64,000 nt of DNA from JACDAN01 sp963801855 (GTDB lineage Bacteria > Actinomycetota > Thermoleophilia > Gaiellales > Gaiellaceae), in assembly GCA_963801855.1 (NCBI GenBank), contig CAWDGK010000001.1, positions 259,075-323,074 on the forward strand, written 5' to 3'. The first letter of the stretch is position 1. Every line of letters begins with the position of its first letter. Under the pieces are notes generated by a model. The model did not search any database and had not been told where the DNA came from. It saw only the letters and a program-made list of their open reading frames with translations. Shown in pieces: positions 1 through 7,101 of the stretch. Position numbers and translations under genes: made by a program.

Positions 1-1063
1 GGGAGCCGCGAGGGCTACCTGCTCAACTCGCGCGTCGCGACCTCGGGGGACTCGAAGGACGCGGCGGCGGCGACTGCGGCGTACAGGGTGCTCCTCAACA
101 TCGTTCCCGGGCAGCAGCCAGGGCTTCAGCCGCTCTACGAAGGCACGCTGGCCGGGATTACGAACGGGACGGCCAAGACGCGCGGCATCGCGGTCGGCGA
201 GGCGGCTGCGGCTGCGATGATCGCGGCAAGAACCGGTGACGGGCGCTTCGGGCCGTTCCGGTTTCCCGAAGGGTTCACACCGGGCGTGTGGCGCGTACCG
301 CTACCCGGCGGCGCCAACGATCCGAACGCATGGGTCAAGGACGTCAAGCCCTTCCTGATCGAGAGCGCCTCGCAGTTCCGGTCTTCCGGGCCGTACGACC
401 TGACGCAGCCGGAAGTACGCCCGTGAGTTCGACGAGGTCAAGACCTACGGGACGGCCGCCCTCACAGGCCCGCGGTCGACCGACCAGACGAACGCCGCCC
501 TGTACTGGGCCGAGAATCCCCCGCGGACGTGGAACCGGATTCTCAATTCGCTTTCGACCACCTACGGGCTGTCACTCGAGAAGAATGCGCGTCTCTTCGC
601 CGAGGTCTACCTGACAGTCGCGGATTCGTTCATCGCCGTCTGGGACGAGAAGGCGCACTACTCGTTCTGGCGGCCGATCACGGCGATCCGGCTGGCGGAC
701 ACTGACGGCAACTCGAGGACCGATGCGGACGCCAACTGGCTGCCGCTCGTGTCGAATCCGCCCTACCCCGAGCACCCATCCGGCCATCTCGGCCTGAGCG
801 GGGCAGTGGGGAAGACCCTTCGCCAGTTCTTCCACACTGACCGCCTCGCGTGGTCCGACACAAACATCGCCGGGCGAACCCGCAGCTTCACGCGAGTCTC
901 GGACGCCGTCGACGAGATCGTGGACGCCCGCGTCTGGTCCGGGATCCACTTCCGGAACGCCGACGAGGCGAGCGTCCGGATCTCGGGGCACATCGCGAAG
1001 TACCGTGACGCGCACTACTTCAACCGGATCGACCACCACGACCACGACGACGACGACGACTGA
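1..1063 (+). CDS. Vanadium-dependent haloperoxidase / PAP2-superfamily protein (5' end outside window, one frameshift)
   Basis: The gene enters from the left edge, so its start is not visible. The reading frame is open from base 1 and shifts once near 411-414. There the run 'ggaagtacgcc' reads as an extra A: the upstream frame ends after LTQPE and the downstream frame resumes with YAREFDEVKTYG. The second part carries the family's hallmarks FWRPITAIR, then PPYPEHPSGH (the PSGH motif) and RVWSGIHFRNADEA, the region that supplies vanadate/phosphate-binding Arg and His residues. Such enzymes oxidise halides or act as acid phosphatases, usually outside the membrane. The C-terminus is an unusual His/Asp run (HHDHDDDDD). 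I am confident of the superfamily; the substrate is unknown. Confidence 0.85.
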
Positions 1064-1071
1064 ATGAGCGA

Positions 1072-1105
1072 AGCGGCCGCCCGGCTCTCGGGCCGGGCGG
1101 CCGCT
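1072..1105 (+). terminator. Strong GC hairpin after the haloperoxidase gene
   Basis: Two perfect 14-base arms (AGCGGCCGCCCGGC at 1072-1085 and its complement at 1092-1105) flank a 6-base loop, 9 bases after the stop codon. There is no clear U-tract, so termination could be intrinsic but weak, or the hairpin may act as an mRNA end stabiliser. It separates the haloperoxidase from gltX. Confidence 0.65.
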
Positions 1106-1116
1106 AGATTCGGGCG

Positions 1117-2109
1117 ATGAAGCGCGTTCGATTCGCCCCGAGCCCGACGGGCTCGCTGCACGTCGGCAACGCGCTCAGCGCGGTCGTCAACAGGCGCGAG
1201 GGCGACTGGATGCTCCTGCGGATCGACGACACCGACCCGGCGCGAAACGTCGAAGGCGGGGAGGAGGCGATCCTCGGCGACCTCGAGTGGCTGGGCATCG
1301 AGTGGGACGAAGGGCCGCTCCGCCAGAGCGCGCGCCAGGAGCTCTACGCGTCGGCGGCCGAACGCCTCGGGGGCGAGCGCTTCGGCCGGACGACGCTCCT
1401 CCGGGAGGACGGCACCGCCACCTACCACCTGGCGAGCGTCGTCGACGACGCCGAGCTCGGGATCACGCACGTCTACCGCGGAAACGACCACCGGCCGAAC
1501 GAAGAGCTCCACCGGCGGCTGCACGAGGCACTCGGAACGACGCCGCCCGAGTACGTCCACCACGGGCTGATCCTCGGCGAGGACGGAAAGAAGCTCTCGA
1601 AGCGCGCCGAGGGCGCGACGGTCGGCGCGCTGCGCGAGGATGGGCTTCCGGCCGAGGCGGTCCGCCGCTACCTCGAGGAGCTCGGGCTTCCGCGCCACGA
1701 CGTGCACTACGACCTCCCTCGGCTCCGCCGTCTCTCGGTCGAGGCGATCGAGGCCATGAGCGCGGAGGACCTCGCCGGGCGACTCGGAGTCCCGCCGGAG
1801 GCCGTTCCGGTTGCGCGGGGGGCGCGAGATCTCCACGAGGCCCGCGACTACGCTCGTCAGGTCCTGGAGGCTCCCGAGGCCGGCCCGACCGACTCGCCGG
1901 AGACCCTCGAGCGCTTCAGGGAGCTCGCCGGCGGCGAGCCCCGCGCCGTCGTGCGCGAGCTGAAGGCGGTCGGCGGCAACCTGCGCGCGCTGCGCCGGGC
2001 GCTGACCGGCCGCGACCGGGGGCCGGAGCTAGCGGCGATACTGGCCGCCCTGCCCCGGGAGGAAGCCCTGCGCCGTGTCGATCAGGCTCTACAACACACT
2101 CACTCGTAA
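1117..2109 (+). CDS. gltX: Glutamate-tRNA ligase, short form
   Basis: Class I aminoacyl-tRNA synthetase that charges tRNA with glutamate. The 330-residue protein has the HIGH-type signature HVGN (residues 15-18), the YHLASVVDD and THVYRGNDH segments of the catalytic core, and the KMSKS-type loop KLSKR (159-163). The C-terminal part (about 180-330) is helical and ends like the GluRS anticodon-binding domain (GGNLRALRRALTG, REEALRRVDQAL). Usual bacterial GltX has about 470-490 residues; the missing part is mainly the insert between the Rossmann halves, here collapsed to about residues 75-100. It is not a GluQ-RS, because that family lacks a C-terminal domain. It overlaps cysS by 35 bases, which suggests one operon. 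Confidence 0.85.
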   Translation: MKRVRFAPSPTGSLHVGNALSAVVNRREGDWMLLRIDDTDPARNVEGGEEAILGDLEWLGIEWDEGPLRQSARQELYASAAERLGGERFGRTTLLREDGTATYHLASVVDDAELGITHVYRGNDHRPNEELHRRLHEALGTTPPEYVHHGLILGEDGKKLSKRAEGATVGALREDGLPAEAVRRYLEELGLPRHDVHYDLPRLRRLSVEAIEAMSAEDLAGRLGVPPEAVPVARGARDLHEARDYARQVLEAPEAGPTDSPETLERFRELAGGEPRAVVRELKAVGGNLRALRRALTGRDRGPELAAILAALPREEALRRVDQALQHTHS

Positions 2110-3349
2110 CGTCGAGCCCCTGCCGGCGCCGCCCGGCCCGATCCGCATGTACTTCTGCGGGCCGACGGTCTATCAGCGCGCCCATGTCGGGAATGCGCGC
2201 CCGTTCCTGCTCGGAATGTGGCTTCGCAACTGGCTTCGCGAGGTCGGGTACGAGGCCACGCTCGTTCACAACATCACCGACATCAACGACTCGATCTACG
2301 AGGCGGCCCCTGGACGGAGTGCGAAGCTCGCCGAGGACGCGACGAGGTGGTACGTCGAGGACACGGGAGCGTTCGGGCTTGGCATGCCGGATCACTTGCC
2401 GAAGGCGACGGAGATGGTGCCGGAGATCGTCCGGTTCATCGAGGAGCTGATCGCGCGCGACTTCGCGTACGCGGTCGAGGGCGACGTCTACTTTCGCGTC
2501 GCGCGCGACCCTCGATACGGCCGCCTCTCGGGTCAGCGGCCGGATCAGGTCGAGGAGCAGGAGCCGAACCCGCTCAAGGAAGACCCGCGCGACTTTGCGC
2601 TGTGGAAGGCGAACAAACCGGACGAGGACACGTCGTGGGAATCTCCCTGGGGCGCTGGCAGGCCGGGGTGGCACATCGAGTGCTCGGTCATGGCCGAGGA
2701 GCTGCTCGGGCCGGCGTTCGAGATCCACGGAGGCGGGCTCGATCTCGTCTTCCCGCACCACGAGAACGAGCTTGCCCAGTCGAGCGCCCTGGGCCACGAG
2801 TTCGCGAGGATCTGGACGCACAACGGGATGCTCCGCTTCACCGGGGAGAAGATGTCGAAGTCCCGCGGGAACTTCGTCACGATCCAGGAGGCGATCGAGG
2901 AGTGGGGCCGAGAGGCATTGCTCGTCTTCTTTCTCACCGGGCACTGGCGAAAGCCGATCGACTTCTCCGAGGAGACCGTCGTCTCGGCTGCCACCAGGGC
3001 GGAGACGTTCAGGGACGTCTTCCGGCGCCCATCCGAACCGGCCGGCCCCGGGGCCTGGGACCGCCTGGCCGCCACGCTCTCCGACGACTTCAACACGCCC
3101 GAGGCGCTGGCGATCATGCACGGGTGGCGCGATCACGACCTGCTCCGCCGTGCGCTGGGAATCTTCGGTCTGGCGTCGCTGGCCGAGACCCTGGACGCGC
3201 CCGCCGAGCTCGTAGAGCTCGCCGAGCTCAGGCAGGAGGCCCGAAGCAACCGCGATTTCGAGGAGGCTGACCGGTTGCGCGGCGAGATCGATTCGGCCGG
3301 CTGGGAGGTGCGAGACGTGGCCGGCGGATTCCAGCTCGTACCGAAGTGA
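2075..3349 (+). CDS. cysS: Cysteine-tRNA ligase
   Basis: Charges tRNA-Cys with cysteine in the cytoplasm. The 424-residue protein shows MYFCGPTVYQRAHVGNARPF near the start (zinc-binding Cys and the HIGH-type HVGN), HIECSVM with a further zinc-ligand Cys, FPHHENE, and the KMSKS loop EKMSKSRGNF. The C-terminus carries the helical DALR-type region. I chose the GTG at 2075, inside the end of gltX, because a GGGAGGA ribosome-binding site lies just upstream at about 2057-2063 and the N-terminus (SIRLYNTLTR) matches the family. Slightly shorter than many CysRS (about 460). Confidence 0.95.
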   Translation: MSIRLYNTLTRNVEPLPAPPGPIRMYFCGPTVYQRAHVGNARPFLLGMWLRNWLREVGYEATLVHNITDINDSIYEAAPGRSAKLAEDATRWYVEDTGAFGLGMPDHLPKATEMVPEIVRFIEELIARDFAYAVEGDVYFRVARDPRYGRLSGQRPDQVEEQEPNPLKEDPRDFALWKANKPDEDTSWESPWGAGRPGWHIECSVMAEELLGPAFEIHGGGLDLVFPHHENELAQSSALGHEFARIWTHNGMLRFTGEKMSKSRGNFVTIQEAIEEWGREALLVFFLTGHWRKPIDFSEETVVSAATRAETFRDVFRRPSEPAGPGAWDRLAATLSDDFNTPEALAIMHGWRDHDLLRRALGIFGLASLAETLDAPAELVELAELRQEARSNRDFEEADRLRGEIDSAGWEVRDVAGGFQLVPK

Positions 3350-4059
3350 CGACCGAGGTCGTCTACGGCCGAAACGCGGTGCGCGAGGCGCTTCGGGGGC
3401 CGCGTGCGGTGCGCGAGCTCTGGGCGACCGAGCGGGCGCTCTCCGGTGAGCCCTGGCTTCAGGAGACGGACGGCGTCCGTGTCCAGACGAAGCCGGAACG
3501 GGAGCTGACCGAGGAGGTCGGGAGCCGCGACCACCAGGGGGTGTTCGCCCGCTGCGAGCCCTACCGCTACGCCGACGCCCACGAGCTCGCGGCGGGCGAT
3601 CGGCCGCTCCTCGTCTGCCTCGACCAGGTCACCGATCCCCACAACCTCGGCGCGGTCATCCGGAGTGCCGAGGGCGCGGGAGCGACCGGCGTCGTCGTCC
3701 CGGCTCATGGCTCCGCACGGGTGACGCCGGCGGTGTGCCGTGCCTCGGCGGGAGCCGTCGAGCACCTCGCCGTCGCCGTCGTCCCCAACCTTGCGCGGTA
3801 CCTCAACGAGGTGAAGGGGCCGACCCTCTGGATCTGGGGCGCGGCGGCGGACGGGGAGATCGGGCTCTGGGACGCGGACTTCGGCGAAGGAGGAGTCATC
3901 TTCGTGCTCGGTGCCGAGGGGCGTGGGCTGCGTCCGCTCGTTCGCCGCTCCTGCGACGAGATCGTCTCCATCCCGCTGCTCGGAGAGGTCGGCTCGCTGA
4001 ACGTCAGCGTCGCGGCTGCGCTCCTGGTCTACGAGTCGAGGAGGCGGAGAAATGCCTGA
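3346..4059 (+). CDS. rlmB: 23S rRNA (guanosine-2'-O-)-methyltransferase RlmB-like (TrmH/SpoU family)
   Basis: SAM-dependent 2'-O-ribose methyltransferase of the SPOUT class. It starts at a GTG that overlaps the cysS stop by four bases (GTGA). The N-terminal domain (about 1-75, starting VVYGRNAVREAL) is the substrate-binding domain of RlmB. The C-terminal knot carries DQVTDPHNLGAVIRSAEGAG (motif 1), FVLGAEGRGL (motif 2) and IPLLGEVGSLNVSVAAALLVYE (motif 3). The gltX-cysS-rlmB-NYN order is a recurrent bacterial cluster linked to translation, which supports rRNA modification. A tRNA target (TrmH) is less likely given the N-terminal domain. Confidence 0.92.
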   Translation: MTTEVVYGRNAVREALRGPRAVRELWATERALSGEPWLQETDGVRVQTKPERELTEEVGSRDHQGVFARCEPYRYADAHELAAGDRPLLVCLDQVTDPHNLGAVIRSAEGAGATGVVVPAHGSARVTPAVCRASAGAVEHLAVAVVPNLARYLNEVKGPTLWIWGAAADGEIGLWDADFGEGGVIFVLGAEGRGLRPLVRRSCDEIVSIPLLGEVGSLNVSVAAALLVYESRRRRNA

Positions 4060-4486
4060 TCCGACCCTGTACCTGTTCGACGGCTACAACGTCCTGCACG
4101 CTGCGGGGCTCGAGGAGCGCGAGGAGTTGATCGACGCGCTGGCGAGCTTCGTCGCCCTCAAGGGTGCCAGGGGCGTCGTGGTCTTCGACGGCGTCGGGCC
4201 GGACGGGCGATTCGGCGCGCTCGAGATCCGGTTCGCCCAGAACGCCGACTCGATGCTGGAGCGGCTCGCTGCCGAACACCGGGGCGGCGAGCGAGTCTGC
4301 CTCGTGTCGTCGGACGTGGCTGTTCGCGGCACCTCCGGCCAGGAGGTGGCGAAGATCAGCTCACGCGAGTTCGCCTCGACGATCCATTCGGTCGAGCACA
4401 GCGAGGAGCGGCCGAGCCGCCTCGGCGACCGGATCGACGAGGAGACGCGGGAACAGCTCGAGCGGCTCCGTCGCGCCGAAAGCTGA
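4052..4486 (+). CDS. NYN-domain ribonuclease (YacP/Rae1 family)
   Basis: A 144-residue PIN-like NYN domain. Acidic metal-binding positions are visible in YLFDGYNVLH (N-terminus), VVFDGVGPDGRF and LVSSDVAVR, and the SSREF segment is typical of the YacP family. In Bacillus the homologue Rae1 is a ribosome-associated endoribonuclease that cuts mRNA in the A site. Sitting directly after rlmB (8-base overlap) matches that arrangement. Role inferred from family and context. Confidence 0.88.
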   Translation: MPDPTLYLFDGYNVLHAAGLEEREELIDALASFVALKGARGVVVFDGVGPDGRFGALEIRFAQNADSMLERLAAEHRGGERVCLVSSDVAVRGTSGQEVAKISSREFASTIHSVEHSEERPSRLGDRIDEETREQLERLRRAES

Positions 4487-4550
4487 TTCTGGACCGGTCG
4501 CGTCGGGTCCACCGCAGTGGTCCGGGTGGACCAGCGCATTTGCAATCCGC

Positions 4551-4579
4551 TTGTAATGTCACCAACTACTTGCTACCGT
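4551..4579 (+). promoter_or_regulatory. Candidate sigma-70-type promoter upstream of the SigH-like gene
   Basis: TTGTAA (4551-4556) and TACCGT (4574-4579) are separated by 17 bases, in a relatively AT-rich 169-base gap (4487-4655) before the sigma-factor gene. The -10 match is weak (3 of 6), so this is only a candidate. Nothing else was recognised in the gap. Confidence 0.3.
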
Positions 4580-4655
4580 CCTGGTCAAGTTGAGGTTGAG
4601 ACTGGTTCAGCACTAGCACGCGCACCGGAAAATCAACTCAAACAGAGAGATCCTC

Positions 4656-5318
4656 ATGGCCGCCAGACCAGCCCGGACGTATTCCGCCCAGCGCGCCGAG
4701 CGCGAGCTCGCAGACCTGCAGCTCGTTCTCCGAGCGAGGAACGGCGACGACAAGGCGATGGACACGCTGATCCGCCGCTACAACGGGTTCGTCCGCCTCA
4801 AGTCGAGCTCGTACTTCCTGGCCGGAGGCGACTCCGAGGATCTGATCCAGGAGGGCCTGATCGGGCTCTACAAGGCCGTTCGCGACTTCCGGTCGGACAA
4901 GGAGACGTCCTTCCGGAGCTTCGCCGAGCTCTGCATCACGCGGCAGATCATCACGGCGATCAAGACCGCCACCCGCTTCAAGCACGCGCCGTTGAACACC
5001 TATGTCTCGTTCTCCCAGACGCCGGCCGGCCAGGAGTCGGAGGGCGACTGCACGCTAGGCGACGCTCTTCCCGGGCCGAGCGTGGACGAGCCGTCGATCT
5101 GCGTGATCTCGACCGAGGAGCTGCAAAGCCTCGTTTTCTGCCTCGGGACCGGGCTCTCGTCGCTCGAGTCGGACGCCCTCCGGCTCTACCTCGAGGGATC
5201 GTCGTACGAGGAGATGGCCGTGGATCTCGAGGTCGACACGAAAACGATCGACAACGCGCTCCAGCGGGTCAAGCGCAAGATCCTGCAGCACCAGGAAACA
5301 CGCCAGGTCCTGAGCTAG
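4656..5318 (+). CDS. RNA polymerase sigma factor, SigH-like (sigma-70 family)
   Basis: A 220-residue sigma factor with region 2 (about 20-105) and region 4 (about 165-215). Region 2 includes DSEDLIQEGLIGLYKAVRDF, the core-binding and -10 recognition helices. Region 4 includes LESDALRLYLEGSSYEEMA and VDTKTIDNALQRVKRKI. Regions 1.1 and 3 are reduced, as in sporulation sigma-H of Firmicutes and the SigH-like factors of deep actinobacteria. It directs RNA polymerase to an alternative promoter set. No anti-sigma gene is adjacent. Its stop codon shares a CTAG tetramer with the stop of the convergent MerR gene. Confidence 0.88.
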   Translation: MAARPARTYSAQRAERELADLQLVLRARNGDDKAMDTLIRRYNGFVRLKSSSYFLAGGDSEDLIQEGLIGLYKAVRDFRSDKETSFRSFAELCITRQIITAIKTATRFKHAPLNTYVSFSQTPAGQESEGDCTLGDALPGPSVDEPSICVISTEELQSLVFCLGTGLSSLESDALRLYLEGSSYEEMAVDLEVDTKTIDNALQRVKRKILQHQETRQVLS

Positions 5319-6184
5319 ACCCCGAGCGCCGCCGCCACGGGGTCGCCGTCGAGCACCTGGAGCCCGCCGGGGACCGCGACTGCGCCCGGTCCCGCGATCG
5401 CAACTCGAGTGCTCTCGTTCAACTTGGTGAGCGTGTCGAGCAGCGGTGTCAGCCGCCGCTTCGCCGAAGCGCTGACGACGACCAGGTCCGGCTTCAGACG
5501 GTCGGCCGTCTCGACGATGTCCTTGACCGGCGTGTCCGGCCCCAGGAACGTGATTCGCCATCCTCTGCGGCTCAGCGCGAGCGCGAAGGCAATCAGGCCG
5601 AGGTCGTGGAGCTCGCCCGGCGCGCAGGCGACGACCGCACGCGCACCATCGCCCGAGCCCCAGCCCCGGCCAAGCGCGAGCAGCCGGCCGCGGATGATGC
5701 TGCTGGCGAAGTGCTCCTGCGCGACGGTGGCGTCGCCCGAAGCCCACCGTTCGCCCAGTTCGGAGAGGTAGGGGAGGATCACCGCGGCGAGCACGGTCTC
5801 GACCGTGAACGCCGAAAGCAGGTCGTCGAGCGCGCGCTGGGCGCCGGTCTCGTCGAAGGCGTCGAGTGTGCTCCGTAGTCGTGACACGCCATCCTCGAGC
5901 TCCGGCTGCGCGACGCCACCATGCTGTGCATTGCCCTCATCTGAACCTTGCAGGGCGCGCCGAGCAGCCTCCGCGGCGGCGAGGCCTGAGCGCAGGCTCC
6001 TGCTCATGAGCTCCACCCGCCGCTCGTCGGACTCCGAGTAAAGGCGGAACCCGCCTTCGGAGCGAGTTGGGCTGAGAAGGCCGTAGCGGCGCTCCCATGC
6101 GCGCAAGAGCTCGGGCGCAACCCCTGTCCTTCGGCTCAGTTCGCCGATGCGAATGTCGCCTGGTCGGCCGCTTTCGATAGCCAT
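5315..6184 (-). CDS. carH: MerR-family B12-dependent photoreceptor regulator (CarH/LitR type)
   Basis: Predicted light-responsive repressor using adenosylcobalamin. From the ATG at 6184 the protein has 289 residues. A MerR winged helix (residues 11-75, IRIGELSRRTGVAPELLRAW) comes first, then a helical bundle containing W147-x9-E157-H158, and a Rossmann B12-binding domain with E191-x-H193-x-x-G196. The Wx9EH and ExHxxG signatures are the established marks of CarH-type AdoCbl sensing; H193 would be the lower axial ligand. A longer start at 6283 would run through the divergent promoter, so I reject it. The 5' end overlaps tandem 11-bp repeats, consistent with autoregulation. No carotenoid genes are adjacent. 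Confidence 0.9.
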   Translation of the reverse strand: MAIESGRPGDIRIGELSRRTGVAPELLRAWERRYGLLSPTRSEGGFRLYSESDERRVELMSRSLRSGLAAAEAARRALQGSDEGNAQHGGVAQPELEDGVSRLRSTLDAFDETGAQRALDDLLSAFTVETVLAAVILPYLSELGERWASGDATVAQEHFASSIIRGRLLALGRGWGSGDGARAVVACAPGELHDLGLIAFALALSRRGWRITFLGPDTPVKDIVETADRLKPDLVVVSASAKRRLTPLLDTLTKLNESTRVAIAGPGAVAVPGGLQVLDGDPVAAALGV

Positions 6185-6247
6185 TGTACGGAGATTGTAC
6201 AGACACTTGACAGACACGCTTCTACTCTGTACAGTCCCTCGACAGAA
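6183..6247. promoter_or_regulatory. Tandem 11-bp repeat operator array between carH-like gene and divergent genes
   Basis: Three 11-mers lie head to tail: ATTGTACGGAG (6183-6193), ATTGTACAGAC (6194-6204) and ACTTGACAGAC (6205-6215). Two more follow with the same 11-base period: TCTGTACAGTC (6226-6236) and CCTCGACAGAA (6237-6247). The two groups start 21 bases apart (6205 to 6226). CarH-type tetramers are known to bind tandem direct repeats of about 11 bp, so this is probably the operator. It covers the regulator's own start codon and both -35 and -10 of the divergent promoter. Confidence 0.75.
6207..6235 (+). promoter_or_regulatory. Promoter for the DUF378-like and fasciclin genes
   Basis: TTGACA (6207-6212), a 17-base spacer and TACAGT (6230-6235) make a near-consensus sigma-70 promoter, about 40 bases before the next gene's start. 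Both boxes lie inside the 11-bp repeat array, so a bound regulator would block polymerase. Confidence 0.75.
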
Positions 6248-6273
6248 GTGGGACAAATCAAAGGAGGAAGAAC

Positions 6274-6390
6274 ATGAAGGCACTCGATTTCGTTACCGGT
6301 TTGCTCGTCGTGGGCGGACTGAACTGGGCCACCCGCCTGCCGGCACTCGTTTCCGGCGAGCGCCGCGACGCGCGAGCGGCCGCGGCCTAA
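6274..6390 (+). CDS. Very small DUF378-like membrane peptide (38 aa)
   Basis: An ATG preceded by an excellent ribosome-binding site (AAAGGAGGAAG, 6260-6270) opens a 38-residue frame. Its first half (MKALDFVTGLLVVGGLNW) matches the N-terminal hairpin of DUF378 small membrane proteins, whose signature is GGLNW. DUF378 proteins are usually about 65-75 residues; here the second membrane half is absent and the end is polar (GERRDARAAAA). It may be a genuine truncated form or reflect a base error after GGLNW. Function unknown. It is the first gene behind the CarH-type operator. Confidence 0.6.
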   Translation: MKALDFVTGLLVVGGLNWATRLPALVSGERRDARAAAA

Positions 6391-6418
6391 CCGTCAACCT
6401 CGAACGAAAGGAACAACC

Positions 6419-6940
6419 ATGAAGATCAAGCGCAATCGTTTCAGGATCGCCGCCGTTGGCGCGGCCATCCTCACCTCCGTCGCCGTCGTCGGCGGCGCCG
6501 GTGCGACAGCCGAGCAGGCGTCGCCGCAGAAGAACATCGTGCAGACCGCATCCGATGCCGGTCAGTTCAAGACCCTGATCAGCCTTGCCCAGCGGGCCGG
6601 GCTGGCCGGGGCGCTGTCCGGGCCGGGTCCGCTCACGGTGTTCGCCCCGACCGACAGGGCGTTCGCGAAAGTCCCGGCCTCGACGCTGCGAGCTCTGCAG
6701 CGGAACCGCGCCCAGCTTCGCGCCGTCTTGCTGTACCACGTCGTCCAGGGCAACGTGAAGGCCGCCCAGGTCGTCAAGCTCCGCCGCGCGAAGACGCTGA
6801 ACGGCGCCGCCGTCCGGATCGGCGTCAAGGGCAATCGCGTGTACCTGAACCGGACGTCGCGCGTGGTCGCGACGGACGTCGCCGCTTCGAACGGGACGAT
6901 CCACGTCATCAACAACGTCCTGATTCCCCCGGCGAAGTAA
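6419..6940 (+). CDS. Secreted fasciclin (FAS1) domain protein
   Basis: A 173-residue protein with a signal peptide (about 1-31, basic start, hydrophobic AAVGAAILTSVAVVGG, AxA-type end) and a single FAS1 domain. Both conserved FAS1 boxes are visible: GPLTVFAPTDRAF and, near the C-terminus, GTIHVINNVLIPP; LLYHVVQGNV is the YH motif. FAS1 proteins mediate adhesion or matrix interactions outside the cell. A GAAAGGAA site precedes the ATG. Lying 28 bases after the DUF378-like gene, it is probably co-transcribed from the CarH-controlled promoter, making it a candidate light-induced surface protein. Confidence 0.9.
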   Translation: MKIKRNRFRIAAVGAAILTSVAVVGGAGATAEQASPQKNIVQTASDAGQFKTLISLAQRAGLAGALSGPGPLTVFAPTDRAFAKVPASTLRALQRNRAQLRAVLLYHVVQGNVKAAQVVKLRRAKTLNGAAVRIGVKGNRVYLNRTSRVVATDVAASNGTIHVINNVLIPPAK

Positions 6941-6960
6941 CTCGGAAGCTGTTCCACCCA

Positions 6961-6996
6961 GGCGTCCGGCCGGCTCATCCGCGCCGGCCGGACGCC
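6961..6996 (+). terminator. Hairpin terminator after the fasciclin gene
   Basis: Perfect 14-base arms GGCGTCCGGCCGGC (6961-6974) and complement (6983-6996), 8-base loop, followed by ATTTCG. It lies 20 bases after the stop and before the tRNA, so it likely ends the fasciclin transcript. Confidence 0.8.
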
Positions 6997-7027
6997 ATTT
7001 CGCTCTCGGACTACGATGTGCTCGAGC

Positions 7028-7101
7028 GCCGGAGTAGCTCAGCTGGTAGAGCACTCGCTCTTGTAAAGCGGATGTCGTCGGTTCGAGTCCGACCTCCGGC
7101 T
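7028..7101 (+). tRNA. tRNA-Thr (UGU anticodon)
   Basis: Folds as a standard cloverleaf: acceptor GCCGGAG (7028-7034) pairs with CTCCGGC (7094-7100), D-arm GCTC/GAGC, anticodon stem TCGCT/AGCGG with loop CTTGTAA (anticodon TGT, 7062-7064), T-loop GGTTCGAGTCC. The discriminator is T at 7101 and no CCA is encoded. The stop codon of the opposing gene begins at the very next base. Confidence 0.97.

Noticed and set aside
1117..2109. Glutamyl-Q tRNA(Asp) synthetase
   Set aside because: GluQ-RS lacks a C-terminal domain. This protein has about 150 residues after KLSKR ending like the GluRS anticodon domain, and it sits in a cysS-rlmB operon.
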